From NCBI GenBank assembly GCA_018296165.2, contig JACKQL020000214.1, forward strand, positions 1-45,034: DNA of 45,034 nucleotides. Direction: 5' to 3'. Below, one piece after another: positions 10,691 through 21,058 of the stretch; positions within the stretch are counted from its first letter, which is position 1, and each line of letters begins with the position of its first letter. The notes under the pieces were generated by a model. The model was not told the DNA's origin, did no database searches, and saw nothing but the letters and a program-made list of their open reading frames with translations. A program made the position numbers and the translations under genes. This stretch comes from Termitomyces sp. T153 (lineage: Eukaryota; Basidiomycota; Agaricomycetes; Agaricales; Lyophyllaceae).

Positions 10691-13600
10691 CCTAGCAGAT
10701 CTGAAGTGTGGTTGCCCTCCTTAACCCTGGTGCAACAGGCCTCTTCCTTAACACTGACTACATGCAACAACACTGCCTGACCACTCACCCCCTTTCTCAT
10801 CCTATCCCTGTATGCAATGTTGATGGTACACTCAATGAAGCTGGCTCTATTTGCTCTGTGATGGACCTGGTTCTCTGCTACCAAGACCACTCAGAGCAAG
10901 CCACTTTTGCCATCACTAGTTTGGGAAAGCAAGACATGATCTTGGAGTTCACTTGGCTACATGAATACAACTCAGAGATTGACTGGACTAAGAGTAAGAT
11001 GAGGATGAGTTGTTGCCCATGTTGCTGCATTACCTGTGCAGAAGAAGCCTGTAAAGAGCAGAGAGCCAAAGTTTGTGAGCATGCTGCTATGTGTGCCTGT
11101 CATGCTGAGCATCTCCCTTATGCTGAATGGACCTGTACTCTAGATGCAGAGTTCCCAGATGAGACTATAGAGGTAGATGATTGGATCTATGCTCCAACCC
11201 TCTGCCCCACTTCTACAGTGGCAGAGATTCAGGCCAGTCAGACAACTTCTTAGAGTCTGGCTGAGGCATTTGTGGCAAACTCACAGCCCAAGCCTTTCCA
11301 TAGCACTGTTCCCATAGCACTGTTCCCAATCACCTCCATGACTTTGAGGATGTATTCTCCAGGGCCTCCTTTGATTTACTTCCAGAGCACAAGCAGTGGG
11401 ATCATGCAATTGAGCTGATACCAGATGCAGAGCCCTCCAGCTATAAGGTCTATCCACTTGTGCCCCATAAACTGGATGAGCTGGATGCTTTCCTGCAGGA
11501 GAATCTTGGCTCAGGATGAATATGACCCTCCAAGTCTCCAATAGCCTCCCCAGTCTTCTTTATTAAGAAGAAGAATGGGTCTCTTCATCTAGTTCAGGAT
11601 TATCATGTCCTCAATGTGATGACAGTGAAAGAACTGCTATCTTTTGCCACTCATCTCAGAACTTGTCAACAATCTTTGAGGTGCATGCTATTTCACAAAG
11701 TTGGATGTCTGCTGGGGCTACAACAATGTATGCATCAAAGAAGGGGATGAGTGGAAGGCAGCATTCCAAACTAATCATGGACTCTTTGAACCTCTGGTAA
11801 TGTTTTTTGGTCTCACTGATAGTCCAGCCACCTTCCAGACTATGATGAATAACATTTTCTGTGATCTGATTGTGGAAGGTGTTGTCTGTGTATATCTTAA
11901 TGATATCCTCATCTACACAAGAACTCTGGAGGAGCATTGCCAGGTCATGTGCATGGTCTTGGAATGCCTCTGCCAACACCAGCTCTATTTAAAGTCTGAG
12001 AAGTGCAAATTTGAACAGACTAAAGTGGAGTACCTGGGTTTGATCATTTTGCATGGAATGGCAGAGATGGACCCCATTAAAGTGGCAGGTGTAGCAGAGT
12101 GGCCTGAGCCAAGGAACAAGAAGGAAGTTCAGGCCTTTCTTGTATTTGTCAATTTTTATCAGAGGTTCATACAGGATTTCTTCCACCATGCACAACCCCT
12201 CTTTGACCTCACAGTTAAGGATACTGCATGGCAGTGGGAGCCCTCACAGCAAGCAGCCTTCAATGCCCTCAAGCAATCTATGACCTCAAGGCCAGTCCTC
12301 CTGTTCCCCAACAATGACTCTCCATTCCATGTGGAAGTGGATAGCTCAGACTTTGCTACAGGAGCAGTCCTCTCTCAGCAGTCAAAAGAGGATGGCAAAT
12401 GGCATCCAGTAGCCTTCTACTCCAAGAGCCTTAATGCAGTGGAGTGGAACTATGAGATCCATGACAAGGAGATGCTGGCAATTATTCTGTCCTTTGAAGA
12501 ATGGCAGCATTTCCTCAAGGGTGCACAGCATAAGTTCAAAGTCTGATCAGACCACAAGAACCTGGAGTACTTCCATTCTGCTAAGAAACTGAATCAACAT
12601 CAAGCTTGATGGTCTCTGTATCTGGCCAACTTTGACTTCTCATTGCACCACAAACTAGGACAGAGTATGGGCAAACCAGATGCACTGTCCAGGCAGGCTG
12701 ACCATGGCACAGAAGCAGGAGATAATGACAACATTGTCCTCCTCAAGCCAGAGCTCTTTGCTATCCATGCACTAGAAGGGATTGTGGCTCAAGGAGATGA
12801 GGGAAACATCCTTAGGGACATCAGATGAGGGAACTGGAAGAGTGCACAGGAGGATGCAGTTGCCTAGGCTGCACAGGCCCTATAAGCTCAATGGGCAAGT
12901 GGAGTCAAGTCAGTGCATGCTGATGAGTGGGGTCTTCAGGATGGGCTGCTGACCTTCAGAGGATGCATTTATGTGCCTAACATTCCAGAACTTCACCAGT
13001 GCATTATAGAACAACATGATGACTCTTGGATGGCTGGACATCCTGAAAGATGGAAGACACTAGAGCTGGTATTCTGGAGCTATTAGTGGCCACAGATCTC
13101 CTAATATGTAGGCACCTACACTAGCACCTGCAACCTCTGTCTCTGCACCAAACCTCACTGCCAAGCACCCATGAGCCAGCTCCACCCAGTTCCTATTCCA
13201 GCTGCTTGCTGGAGTGTTGCCTCAGTGGATTTCATTGTGGAACTCCTAGATGCTCATGGGTACAATGCTGTGATGGTAGTGGTGGACCTCTATGGCAAAC
13301 AGGCTCACTTCATACCTACCCACACCACATGCTCTGCCTTAGGAGCAGCCAGCCTGTACTGGAAGAATGTCTGGAAACTCCATAATCTGTCAGATGGGTA
13401 TGTCTCAGACCAAGGCCCCCAGTTTGTGGTAGAATTCACTTAGGAACTGTATCACCTGCTAGGAGTGAAGCTCCATACCACCATGGCCTATCACCCTCAG
13501 TCAGATGGGCAGACAGAACATGTTAACCAGGAACTGAAACAGTATCTCCACCTGTTTTGTAATAAGAGGCAGGATGACTGGGATGATCTGCTGCTGGATG

Positions 13601-14313
13601 TGGAAATCCAATACAACAACCATGTCCACTCTTCCACACAGATGACTCCATTCTTCCTGGACACTGGCAGGCATCCTTGCATGTGATTTGAACCTCATGC
13701 ATGCCTCTTAGAGAATGACTCTGTCAACAAGTTTGTGAATCAGATGAGAAGGGCACAGGAAGAGGCAAAAGCTGCATTGTTGAAGGCCAAGGAAGACATA
13801 GCATGGTACTATAAGTGCAGACAGACACCTGCCCCAATTTACAAGCCTGGGGACCATGTGTACTTGGATAGCTCAGACATTCAGACAACAAGGCCATTCC
13901 TGAAGCTGTCACATCATCATCTTGGCCCCTTCACAGTGGAGAAGAAGGTAGGGCCTTTGGCATACTGACTTAAACTCCCAGCAGGCCTCTGCCAACTGCA
14001 TCCAGTCTTCAATGTGGTCAAGTTGTTTCCAGCTCCAGAGGATCCAATCCCAGGCCATTGCTCTAAGCCACCCCCACCACCAGTCCTAGTCAATGATGAG
14101 AAGTATGAGGTGGAGGAAATCTGGGACAGCAGAGTATTCTGAGGGAAGTTGCAGTTCAAGGTGAAATGGAAGGAATATGGCATTGAGGACATTTCTTGAG
14201 AACCACAGGCTAATGTTCATGCATCAGGCTTAGTCCAGAACTTCTACTGTTCACCAGCTGACCAGGCAATTTATGACTTCTTCTACCTGGTGCATCGAGG
14301 TGCCACATCCTAG
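10691..14313 (+). pseudogene. pol: Gypsy-1 pol (PR, RT, RNase H, integrase, chromodomain)
   Basis: The protease block reads ALLNPGATG near 10,716 where D-S/T-G is expected, so the catalytic Asp is lost. RT spans about 11,640-12,150 with VYLNDILIY near 11,890, where the first Asp of YxDD is Asn. RNase H follows (FHVEVDSSDFATGAVL). Integrase shows a degenerate HHCC finger, VDFIVEL, VSDQGPQFV and AYHPQSDGQTEH. The chromodomain is near 14,100-14,210 (YEVEEIWDSR, KVKWKEYG). In-frame stops include TGA at 12,544 and 12,607, both at positions expected to be Arg, and TAG at 13,441 where Gypsy-2 has Trp. Confidence 0.9.
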
Positions 14314-14324
14314 AGGGAGGGTAA
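14311..14324 (+). promoter_or_regulatory. Polypurine tract of Gypsy-1
   Basis: The purine run AGAGGGAGGG with GTAA directly precedes the 3' LTR. This is the expected position for the primer of plus-strand DNA synthesis. Confidence 0.75.
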
Positions 14325-14765
14325 TATCAGGGGATGTCTCACTTGTTTCCCCTTCTCCTTCTCCAGTTCTTGTCAGATTTGCTCTGTTATAGTTTTTATT
14401 TATTCTCCTTCCTTTTCCCTATCTATTGGTCCTAGTTTCAGCCCTCAGGCTGCACTGGTTCTCTGTTAATAATTCAGACAAGTGTGGCCCCTTTGACACT
14501 GCCACCAGCTTATGTAACTGCTGACCAATTGCTGACACATCACTTTTGTCTTGTTTCTCTGTCATCTTGTACAGTTGTTTCTCATGCTTCTGAAGCCTCT
14601 GAAGCATCACACCTGGCCTAGGGAATCCCCAGACTTGTTCTCTTTGGATTTCCCTTTGCCAGGTGAGTAGTTATCTTAGTAGACACTGTACAGTACTGAA
14701 TAGACTTTGGATTTTCCTTTGCCAGCTGTGTGATTGAGCCACAGCCTCCAGAGGTCACCCTTATA
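14325..14765 (+). repeat. Gypsy-1 3' LTR
   Basis: Begins TATCAGGGGATG (TG changed to TA) and ends TTATA (CA changed to TA). Otherwise it is collinear with 8,647-9,097. The next five bases, ATGAG, are the second target-site copy. Confidence 0.9.
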
Positions 14766-15131
14766 ATGAGGTGTGGTAGTTTTCTTTGATAGATGCTTAC
14801 TGTTACAACTTTGTTCACTTGTGACCCCTGAAGGATCAACAGGTTTTAGCAAGGTGGTATGTTCAGAGCATTGGCTACAGTTATATGCAGCAAAAATGTA
14901 ATCAACACAAGGTTTACCAGAGTATTTGGGTAATGACAACTTGAGACAGGAAACCATCATTCTTAGAATCAATGAAGTTTCAACACTGGGCCAAGCAGGC
15001 AGAGCAACATATCCATTTAACAAACATTGAGCAATGAACACAGGAGAACATATGTTGTTATGAATGATGCAACAATTCATAAGAAAGTCATGGCACAATA
15101 ATAAACAAGCTATGCCCCGTGCCTTTGGCAT
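14766..15131 (-). pseudogene. Helitron A N-terminal region, upstream part (separated by Gypsy-1)
   Basis: A frame starting MPKARGIACLL at 15,131 runs to KKTTTPH at the Gypsy-1 insertion. If Gypsy-1 and one copy of ATGAG are removed, codons join exactly to GGGKHYVFSFANVEEN on the far side at 8,641. I do not recognise the fold of this first part. It has loose similarity to N-terminal regions found with KDZ transposases (LNGYVALPAWPS), but I do not rely on that. An in-frame TGA lies just upstream near 15,155, so the true start may be further right. Confidence 0.6.
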
Positions 15132-15146
15132 GGGCCTGTAGCTCTT

Positions 15147-15666
15147 GCTTCATCCCAGACCCAACCTCACTTTGTTTGGTTAGGTCCTCAATATTCTACT
15201 CAATGCTTCATCCCAGACCCAACCTCACTTTGTTCCTTTAGGTCCTCGATATTCTACTCAATGCTTCATCCCAGACCCAACCTCACTTTGTTCTGTTAGG
15301 TCCTCGATATTCTACTCAATGCTTCATCCCAGACCCAACCTCACTTTGTTCTGTTAGGTCCTCGATATTCTACTCAATGCTTCATCCCAGACCCAACCTC
15401 ACTTTGTTCAGTTAGGTCCTCGATATTCTACTCAATGCTTCATCTCAGACCCAACCTCACTTTGTTCGGTTAGGTCCTCAATATTCTACTCAATGCTTCA
15501 TCCCAGACCCAACCTCACTTCTTTCGGTTAGGTCTTTGTATTTCTAACTCAGTGCTTCATCCCAGACCCAACCTCACTTTGTTCAGTTAGGTCCTCAATA
15601 TTCTACTCAATGCTTCATCCCAGACCCAACCTCACTTCTTTCGGTTAGGTCTTTGTATTTCTAATC
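15147..15666. repeat. Tandem array, about nine copies of a 58-bp unit
   Basis: Units start GCTTCATCCCAGACCC at 15,147, 15,205, 15,263, 15,321, 15,379, 15,437, 15,495, 15,554 and 15,612. The seventh and ninth copies share a variant end (CTTTCGGTTAGGTC followed by TTTGTATTTCTAA), which points to unequal exchange of a larger block. Several units keep CpG in TTCGGTT and CCTCGAT. The array lies between the coding parts of Helitron A and Helitron B. I see no gene in it. Confidence 0.95.
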
Positions 15667-15892
15667 ATGTATCTATATTACATTATTAACAAAATACTAC
15701 AATGTCCACTGGTATATATTAGAGATGCTGAAAATTATAAAAGTTAGTACTAACCAACCAATTATTTAAACTGTCACACTTACATTTGTAAACCATTAAG
15801 AATATCTATACTACATGTCCCAGCTATAGACATTAGGTGCTGAAGTTCATAGAAGTTAGCAATTTCTTGCTTGAATCCAACAAAACTCACAC
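15667..15892. other. Short non-coding stretch at the 3' side of Helitron B
   Basis: Contains the 12-bp palindrome GTTAGTACTAAC at 15,743-15,754, and a 23-bp stretch at 15,775-15,797 repeated exactly at 15,888-15,910. The latter overlaps the end of the Helitron B frame. On the minus strand each copy is followed by GTAAGT-like sequence, so an alternative terminal exon is possible. Confidence 0.5.
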
Positions 15893-17374
15893 TTACATTT
15901 GTAAACCATTCAAGATTTCCTGATAGACAATATTTGCAGTCTTTCTTGATGTGTTTTCTGGATCCAAGATGACTTTGATACAATCTCCTGATGTGCACCG
16001 TGAGAGTGCAACATAAAGTTGGCCATGTGAAAAAACTCCTGATTGAAGGTCCAATCCAACATGCTTGACTGATTGACCCTGAGACTTGTTGATAGTCATG
16101 GCAAAGGCCAATTGAACTGGGAATTGTCTCCTGCACAATGGAATTGGCAAATCTTCTTCAGACACATCCATGTTGATTCTTGGAATCAAAACAATTGATC
16201 CTGCAAACTTGGCATCTCCACTGATGATCCTACATCTGAGAACTCTGGTGCTGATGTGAGTGACAATCATTCTTGTCCCATTGCAAAGTCCTTTGGTTGT
16301 ATCCAGATTCCTGAGCAGCATGACAGGAACACCAAACTTCAGAGCCAATTTAGCCAAGGGCAAACTGCTGGCTCTGAGAGAGTTGAGGTATTCCATTGGA
16401 TACAATGCAAGACCATTAGGATTCCCATCATCAGACATGACAGAGTCTGCACTCTGCAAGATCTTCTCTTCTGGACATTTCTGCAGAATTTCTGAATTGA
16501 TATCCTCTACATCAGAGTTCTTGCCAGAAAGGATGGTATGGTCCAAATAATACTGATCATCTTGATGATGATCAATATGAGGATAAGTGGAAGAGATCAA
16601 TCCAGTGACAGAATTGTCATCACAGATCATGGTTTCTGGAAGTTGTACTGTTTCTCCAGGCCCAAGGTTTTTTCCAGCACTAACATCCAATAACCAAGCT
16701 GCATGAGCAATGTTATCAGGAGTCTGATCCAATCTCATGTTTTGAACCAAGTAGTGGACTTGAATCTGATCCCAAAGTCTTCCCCTTTTGAGTGAAGCAG
16801 CAATCATCTGCTGCCTGAGTCCTCATTGGATAACTGGGAGAGTTTGCCTAAAATCTCCTCCAAACACCACAGTCGCTCCACCAAAAGGAACATCCTTCTC
16901 CAGGATGTCTCTGAATCCTTGATCCACAGAGTCAATGGCATTTTTGTGTTGCATTGGGACTTCATCCCAAATAACAACCTTGGTCTGGAGTAAGAGTTGA
17001 GATAACTGAGTTCCTCTTTTGATATTGGCAATGGATGTATCCAGAGCAGGAATGGGGATTTTGAACCTTGAATGTGCAGTTCTACCACCCTCCAGCAATA
17101 AGGCAGCAATCCCAGATGATGCTACACATAATGCCACATCTCCATTGGACCAAACAGCAGAAGCCAAAGTGTTGCAGACAAATGTTTTGCCACATCCACC
17201 TGCACTGTGAATGAATATCATCTTGCCCAAGTTGTTGTCCACAGAGTCCATAACTTCATTGAAGGCTCCTAGTTGTTCACCATTAAACCTGGCCTTGTTT
17301 TCATCCACCCTTCTCTTCAACTCCTCAACATTATAATCTGTTTCTTCTTGCAAAAGCCTATTTCCTAAAATCAT
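15893..17374 (-). pseudogene. Helitron B Pif1-family helicase domain
   Basis: This is the helicase domain of the transposon protein. Walker A is intact as SAGGCGKTFVCNTL near 17,175-17,215. Walker B is VVIWDEVPM near 16,960-16,985. Motif III is VFGGDFRQTLPVI near 16,830-16,870. C-terminal motifs include GLCNGTRMIVTH near 16,270, FAMTINKSQGQS near 16,080, and SHGQLYVALSRCTSGD near 16,000. One TGA at 16,823-16,825 (minus strand) falls directly after LPVIQ, where relatives continue with Arg or His. Apart from that the catalytic blocks are well kept. Confidence 0.9.
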
Positions 17375-17504
17375 TTAATCAGTATCAATGTCAACTCTTT
17401 ATACAATGTCCAACTTGCCTGGAATCACATTCCAAACTTGTTGGGGTTCTGGCATATTGGGAAAGTCTTGAAGAGTCTTGCCAAAATTCTTCAGATTGTC
17501 ATTG

Positions 17505-19502
17505 ATCAGATAATCAGATAAAGGCCATAGTCATAAACATCTTCATCAGTAAAGACTCTGTCCCTGTACTGCCTGATATTTTCCAATCTGTGTTGAAGAT
17601 CATCACAAATGGAGTGCTTGAATTCATCCCATAGAGCCTCTGAAGTGGTAGGAGCACAGTGGAATAGGATAGTGCAAAAGAGCTGTCTGAGAGCTGATCC
17701 TGATTGGATTGGAGCAGCTTCAGCAAGACACTGCCTCCATTCTGCATCATCTTCTAGAAGACCAAGGGCCTTGCATGCCTCCTCATAAGTAGGATAGGTG
17801 TGACCATTGACTGTCCTGAGATCAGCCCATGATGTTGCATTGGTCACAACTGTCAGGAGCATCCTAAGGTAGAACCTTTCTCCCTGTTGGGGTGAAGCAA
17901 AGTACATCCTCCCAATAGCTGTTCCTCTCTGCCTCTCCTTCCAGGTCCTTTTGGAAGCTTCATAGACAAACTTGGTTGGAAAGTTCTGATAAGTGGTGTT
18001 GTTATCAGGGAATTTGGCATTGGCTTCAAACCAAGCAGTGAGTGCAGTCTTGTTTGCATTAGGCCTGGCAGCTACCATCTCCAAAGGTTTATTATTCTGA
18101 AAGTAGACTTCATGTTGGCCCTCCAAATGCACAGGTAATCGATATACAGAAGGATGCTCTCCATGCATGTTGAATTCAAAGATGTGCCAGCATGATTCAG
18201 CTGCAGAAATGTATCTGGCATCCAAGTGTTCCTTGATTTCATCCCTCTGCTCTCCAGCAATCTCCAAAGTTGTCCTATCATGGCCTTTGTAGATGTACTT
18301 GGGAATGTACTTGATGGCTTCCACTGAAGCACAGACCTCCACATTGATGTGACATTTGTACTTGGCTGAGAGATAAGGGTTGTATGGAACAACATCTCAA
18401 TTGTCATAACAATGACCATTCTTTTCAAAGAAGTGGCCATTGTCAGGCCTGGCATATTGAGGATAGCCATTATCTCCATACTGAGTAGCCTCTTGGAATT
18501 CCTTTGGGTATTTCTTGGAACATTTGCCATCTACCATGCACTTAGCATTGGGTTTGGCAGCTCCACATGGACCATGGACCATGTTGGCAGTAACAATCTG
18601 ACTACAAAGATAAGTAACTGAATTCAGGATTCAAACAAAGCCAATACCTGATACAATTGAGGCTGAGTGACTGGATCTGGAATCTGAGCAGAGACAATGG
18701 AATCCACATCAGGTGCATCCTTGATCCTGTGATGGCAATGGAAAAAGATCAAGATGTGCATATGTGGAAGTCCTCTCTTTTGGAATTCAATGGTATGAAC
18801 ATAAGCCATACAGCTGCCAAAGAGACCTTCCTTGATCTCCTTCACTACAGCATTCTTTTTGAGTTCAAATACTCTGGCAACAATATCAGGTCAATCAGCA
18901 GCTGTTTGCTTCTTCCCATTGACTGCAGGTTCCTTCAAGAGAGCTTCTTCAATTTCTGACCACTTTGGATTGGCAGTCATAGTCAAGAAGAGATCAGGTT
19001 TTCCAAAATGCCTGCAAATAGCCATAGAGTCCTGGAATAATTGCTGCATTTGTCTTTCACTTCCAGTATGAGAGGAAGGAAGAATGACACGATGGCTCTG
19101 TGGGTTGACCTCTTCATCTCCAGCAGCAGCATCCACCACTCCCTGATAGACTTCAGCTCTGATCTTCTTCTGATTGTGCCAAACCCAATTCAACTTTGTT
19201 TGCTCAGTTGAAGCCCATGCATCAACAACATATTGCTGAAACAATCTTCCACTCCAAAGTAAAGCAGCATTGAATTCCAGAGTTCTTTGTTGAAGCCTAT
19301 ATGCATAATATGAGGTTTCAGAGACCTTATTTGTCCTTTGTTGCCCTTGTGGTCCATGTCTGGCAAGAATGTTGATGTGGTATCCAGGCTCTCCAGTGAG
19401 AAAGATGATTGTGTAGTGCAATGGAGTATAATATGGATGTAGATGGCTGATCTGCTTCAATTCCCCTCCATGCAAGTGCAAGACTATATCACAATGATTT
19501 GA
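17505..19502 (-). pseudogene. Helitron B Helitron_like_N and Rep nuclease domains
   Basis: The frame 18,891-19,481 contains LHPYYTPLHYTIIFLTGEPG and FGKPDLFLTMTANPKWSEI, the classic domain before Rep. The HUH motif is RGLPHMHILIF near 18,755-18,790. The frame 17,506-18,342 carries the Tyr motif IKYIPKYIYKGHD near 18,285-18,325. Breaks are TGA at 19,503-19,505, 18,891-18,893 and 18,397-18,399. Each sits where family members have Arg, as in DRPDIVARVFELKK and NRDVVPYNPYLS. A 50-nt intron lies at 18,598-18,647. An 8-bp tandem duplication at 17,505-17,520 shifts the frame after YDYGLYLI. Confidence 0.9.
18598..18647 (-). other. 50-nt spliceosomal intron in Helitron B
   Basis: On the minus strand the segment starts GTATTGG and ends TAGTCAG. 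Removing it joins QPQLYQ to IVTANMVHGPCG, the continuous sequence expected in this protein family, and removes an in-frame TGA. The length is typical of basidiomycete introns. Confidence 0.7.
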
Positions 19503-21008
19503 TCACTCCTCTGAGCCATCTCTAGGAATTACAGCTGCAACCCCCTCCTGTTCATTGGGGTCATTGTAGTGTCGAGGATCTCCAAAATCAGCTGTAAGCT
19601 TGACAGAAAGCCTTTGTGATTGGCTTTCTGGAACTTCTCCCATGATCTGCCTGGCTTGCTTGTATAGGTCAATGAAGGGATTGACTCTAGCAAGCATATC
19701 CTGCAAAGAGGCCATTATCTGAGGGTCCAGCCTGGAATTGTTCTGTTGACAAAAAGCCAATTGCTGATTATGGTCATAAAAGTAGAGCTGTGTGTATACA
19801 GGCAGATTGCCTTCTATAGGAAGCAAGGCACCTGTCAAATGATGTAGTTCTCCATTGATCCTAAAGCTGTATGGTCCAGGAGCATTGGTAATGGCATGAT
19901 CAATTTTGACTCCCAGAGATGTGAATGCAAAGGCTGCATTGTATTGACAGATAGATGTTTTAAAAGTGTCAGAGAGAGGATGATGCCCATGGAGCAGGTT
20001 CAATAAATCTGCTGGAGCATCTTGAAGCCTGGGCAAATTCACTTGGCCTTGTAAGCAGCACATGCCAAACTTTGGATTATAAATAGTAGACTTGGTGAGC
20101 TTTTCAGCATCAAAATGTAGAGCTTGGCAGTGTGGACATATAACAGTCATAGGACCAAGATAGTGTGGAGGGTATTCAATCAAGTAAGGTTGCCTTCCTC
20201 TTGGAAGAGGCTGAATAGGGTCAAGCTGTGGTGGCATAGGAAGCTCAAGGGGAGGCTGTTCAGCAGGATTTTGTAGTCCTGCTGGATGGTTGGGTGGAGC
20301 GGGGTCCAAGTCTTCTGCAGGTCTCTGTTGAACAGGATCAACATAATCCAAGTCATCATCAGAAGGGATGTCATCCTGAGGACCTAATGGCACATCAAGG
20401 GGAGGATCCAATTGCTCTGCAGGTCTCTGTTGAACAGGATCAACATATTCCAAGTCATCATCAGAAGATATGTCATCCTGAGGACCCAATGGCACATCAA
20501 GGGGAGGATCCAATTGTTCTGCAGGTCTCTGTTGAACAGGATCAACATATTCCAAGTCATCCTCAGAAGGGATGTTATCCTGAGGACCCAATAGCACATC
20601 AAGGGGAGGATCCATTTGCTCTGCTGGTTGATGTCTGGCAGGATCAACATATTCCAAGTCATCATCAGAAGGGATGTCATCCTGAGGACCCAATGGATTA
20701 TTAAGGGGAGGATCCATTTGCTCTGCTGGTTGATGTCCAGCAGGATCAACATATTCTAAGTCATCATCAGAAGGTATGTCATCCTGAGGACCCAATGGAT
20801 TATCAAGGGGAGGATCCAATTGCTCTGGTGCTTGATGTCCAGCAGGATCAACATATTCCAAGTCATCCTCAGAAGGTATATCATTCTGAGGACCTAAATC
20901 ATTGAAATCTTCTTCCAGATCAGCTTCATGTTGCTGTTGCCAGCCTTGTAAAATCCTTTCAGCCATAGCTGCATTCAAAGGCCTATGTTCAGGATTCAAA
21001 TCTATATG
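19503..21008 (-). pseudogene. Helitron B N-terminal protein segment with acidic repeats
   Basis: An open frame of about 498 codons. It starts within an exon (first residues of this exon HIDLNPEHRPLN) and has an acidic, Pro-rich repeat region followed by CPHCQALHFDAEKLT near 20,115-20,140 and FGMCCLQGQVNLP. FTSLGVKIDHAITNAPGPYS and ELHHLTGALLPIEG follow. These blocks are the standard sequence in front of Helitron_like_N in Agaricomycete Helitrons. The C-x2-C and CC residues suggest a zinc-binding site. The exon ends at the TGA at 19,503-19,505, after which the protein continues in frame. Confidence 0.85.
20290..20895 (-). repeat. Six tandem copies of a 102-bp (34-residue) coding repeat
   Basis: Each unit encodes a version of GPQDDIPSDDDLEYVDP followed by a Gln/Pro-rich spacer and LDPPLD. 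The six copies differ by a few residues and the last (C-terminal) is degenerate. The strong acidity and regular spacing suggest a disordered or binding linker. The length probably varies between copies of this Helitron. Confidence 0.95.
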
Positions 21009-21058
21009 CTGTTCAACTTTATTAGTTAAAGTAGCATTTAAATCTGTCTTAAACTAAC
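21009..21058 (-). other. 50-nt spliceosomal intron in Helitron B, upstream
   Basis: The minus strand reads GTTAGT at the start and GAACAG at the end, with a branch-like TTAACTAAT inside. Removal joins ...QFMPE to HIDLNPEHRPLN in phase 0 and bypasses the TAA that ends the upstream frame. Confidence 0.7.

Larger units (their letters stand above)
8647..14765 (+). mobile_element. Gypsy-1: complete Ty3-type chromovirus, defective
   Basis: This is a 6,119-bp LTR retrotransposon with LTRs of 451 and 441 bp, a 5-bp duplication ATGAG on both sides, gag, then PR-RT-RNase H-integrase-chromodomain in the Ty3 order. It lies in a Helitron A coding frame. It is dead: the gag start codon is ATA, the protease and RT active sites are altered, and many stops interrupt pol. 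Related copies in the window are a solo LTR at 39,027-39,468 and Gypsy-2 at about 39,856-44,036 on the other strand. Confidence 0.93.
2195..15131 (-). mobile_element. Helitron A (minus strand), interrupted by Gypsy-1
   Basis: This is a rolling-circle transposon. Read on the minus strand, the order is an N-terminal domain (15,131-14,766, continued at 8,646-7,466), a Helitron_like_N region (about 7,440-6,661), a Rep nuclease with an HUH motif and a paired-Tyr motif (about 6,660-5,385), a Pif1-type helicase (about 4,840-3,000) and a cysteine-protease-like tail (about 2,900-2,195). The order fits fungal Helitrons. It is defective, with several in-frame TGA codons and a frameshift in an A-run near 7,340. 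The coordinates cover the coding part only, because neither terminus was identified. Confidence 0.85.

Noticed and set aside
14766..15131. KDZ transposase N-terminus
   Set aside because: Similarity is loose, and the frame continues exactly into Helitron A coding sequence beyond Gypsy-1.
15147..15666. CRISPR-like regular repeats
   Set aside because: Units are contiguous 58-bp tandem copies without unique spacers, and the context is eukaryotic.
20294..20704. Plus-strand reading frame with His/Gln-rich repeats
   Set aside because: It is the antisense shadow of the 34-residue coding repeats of Helitron B.
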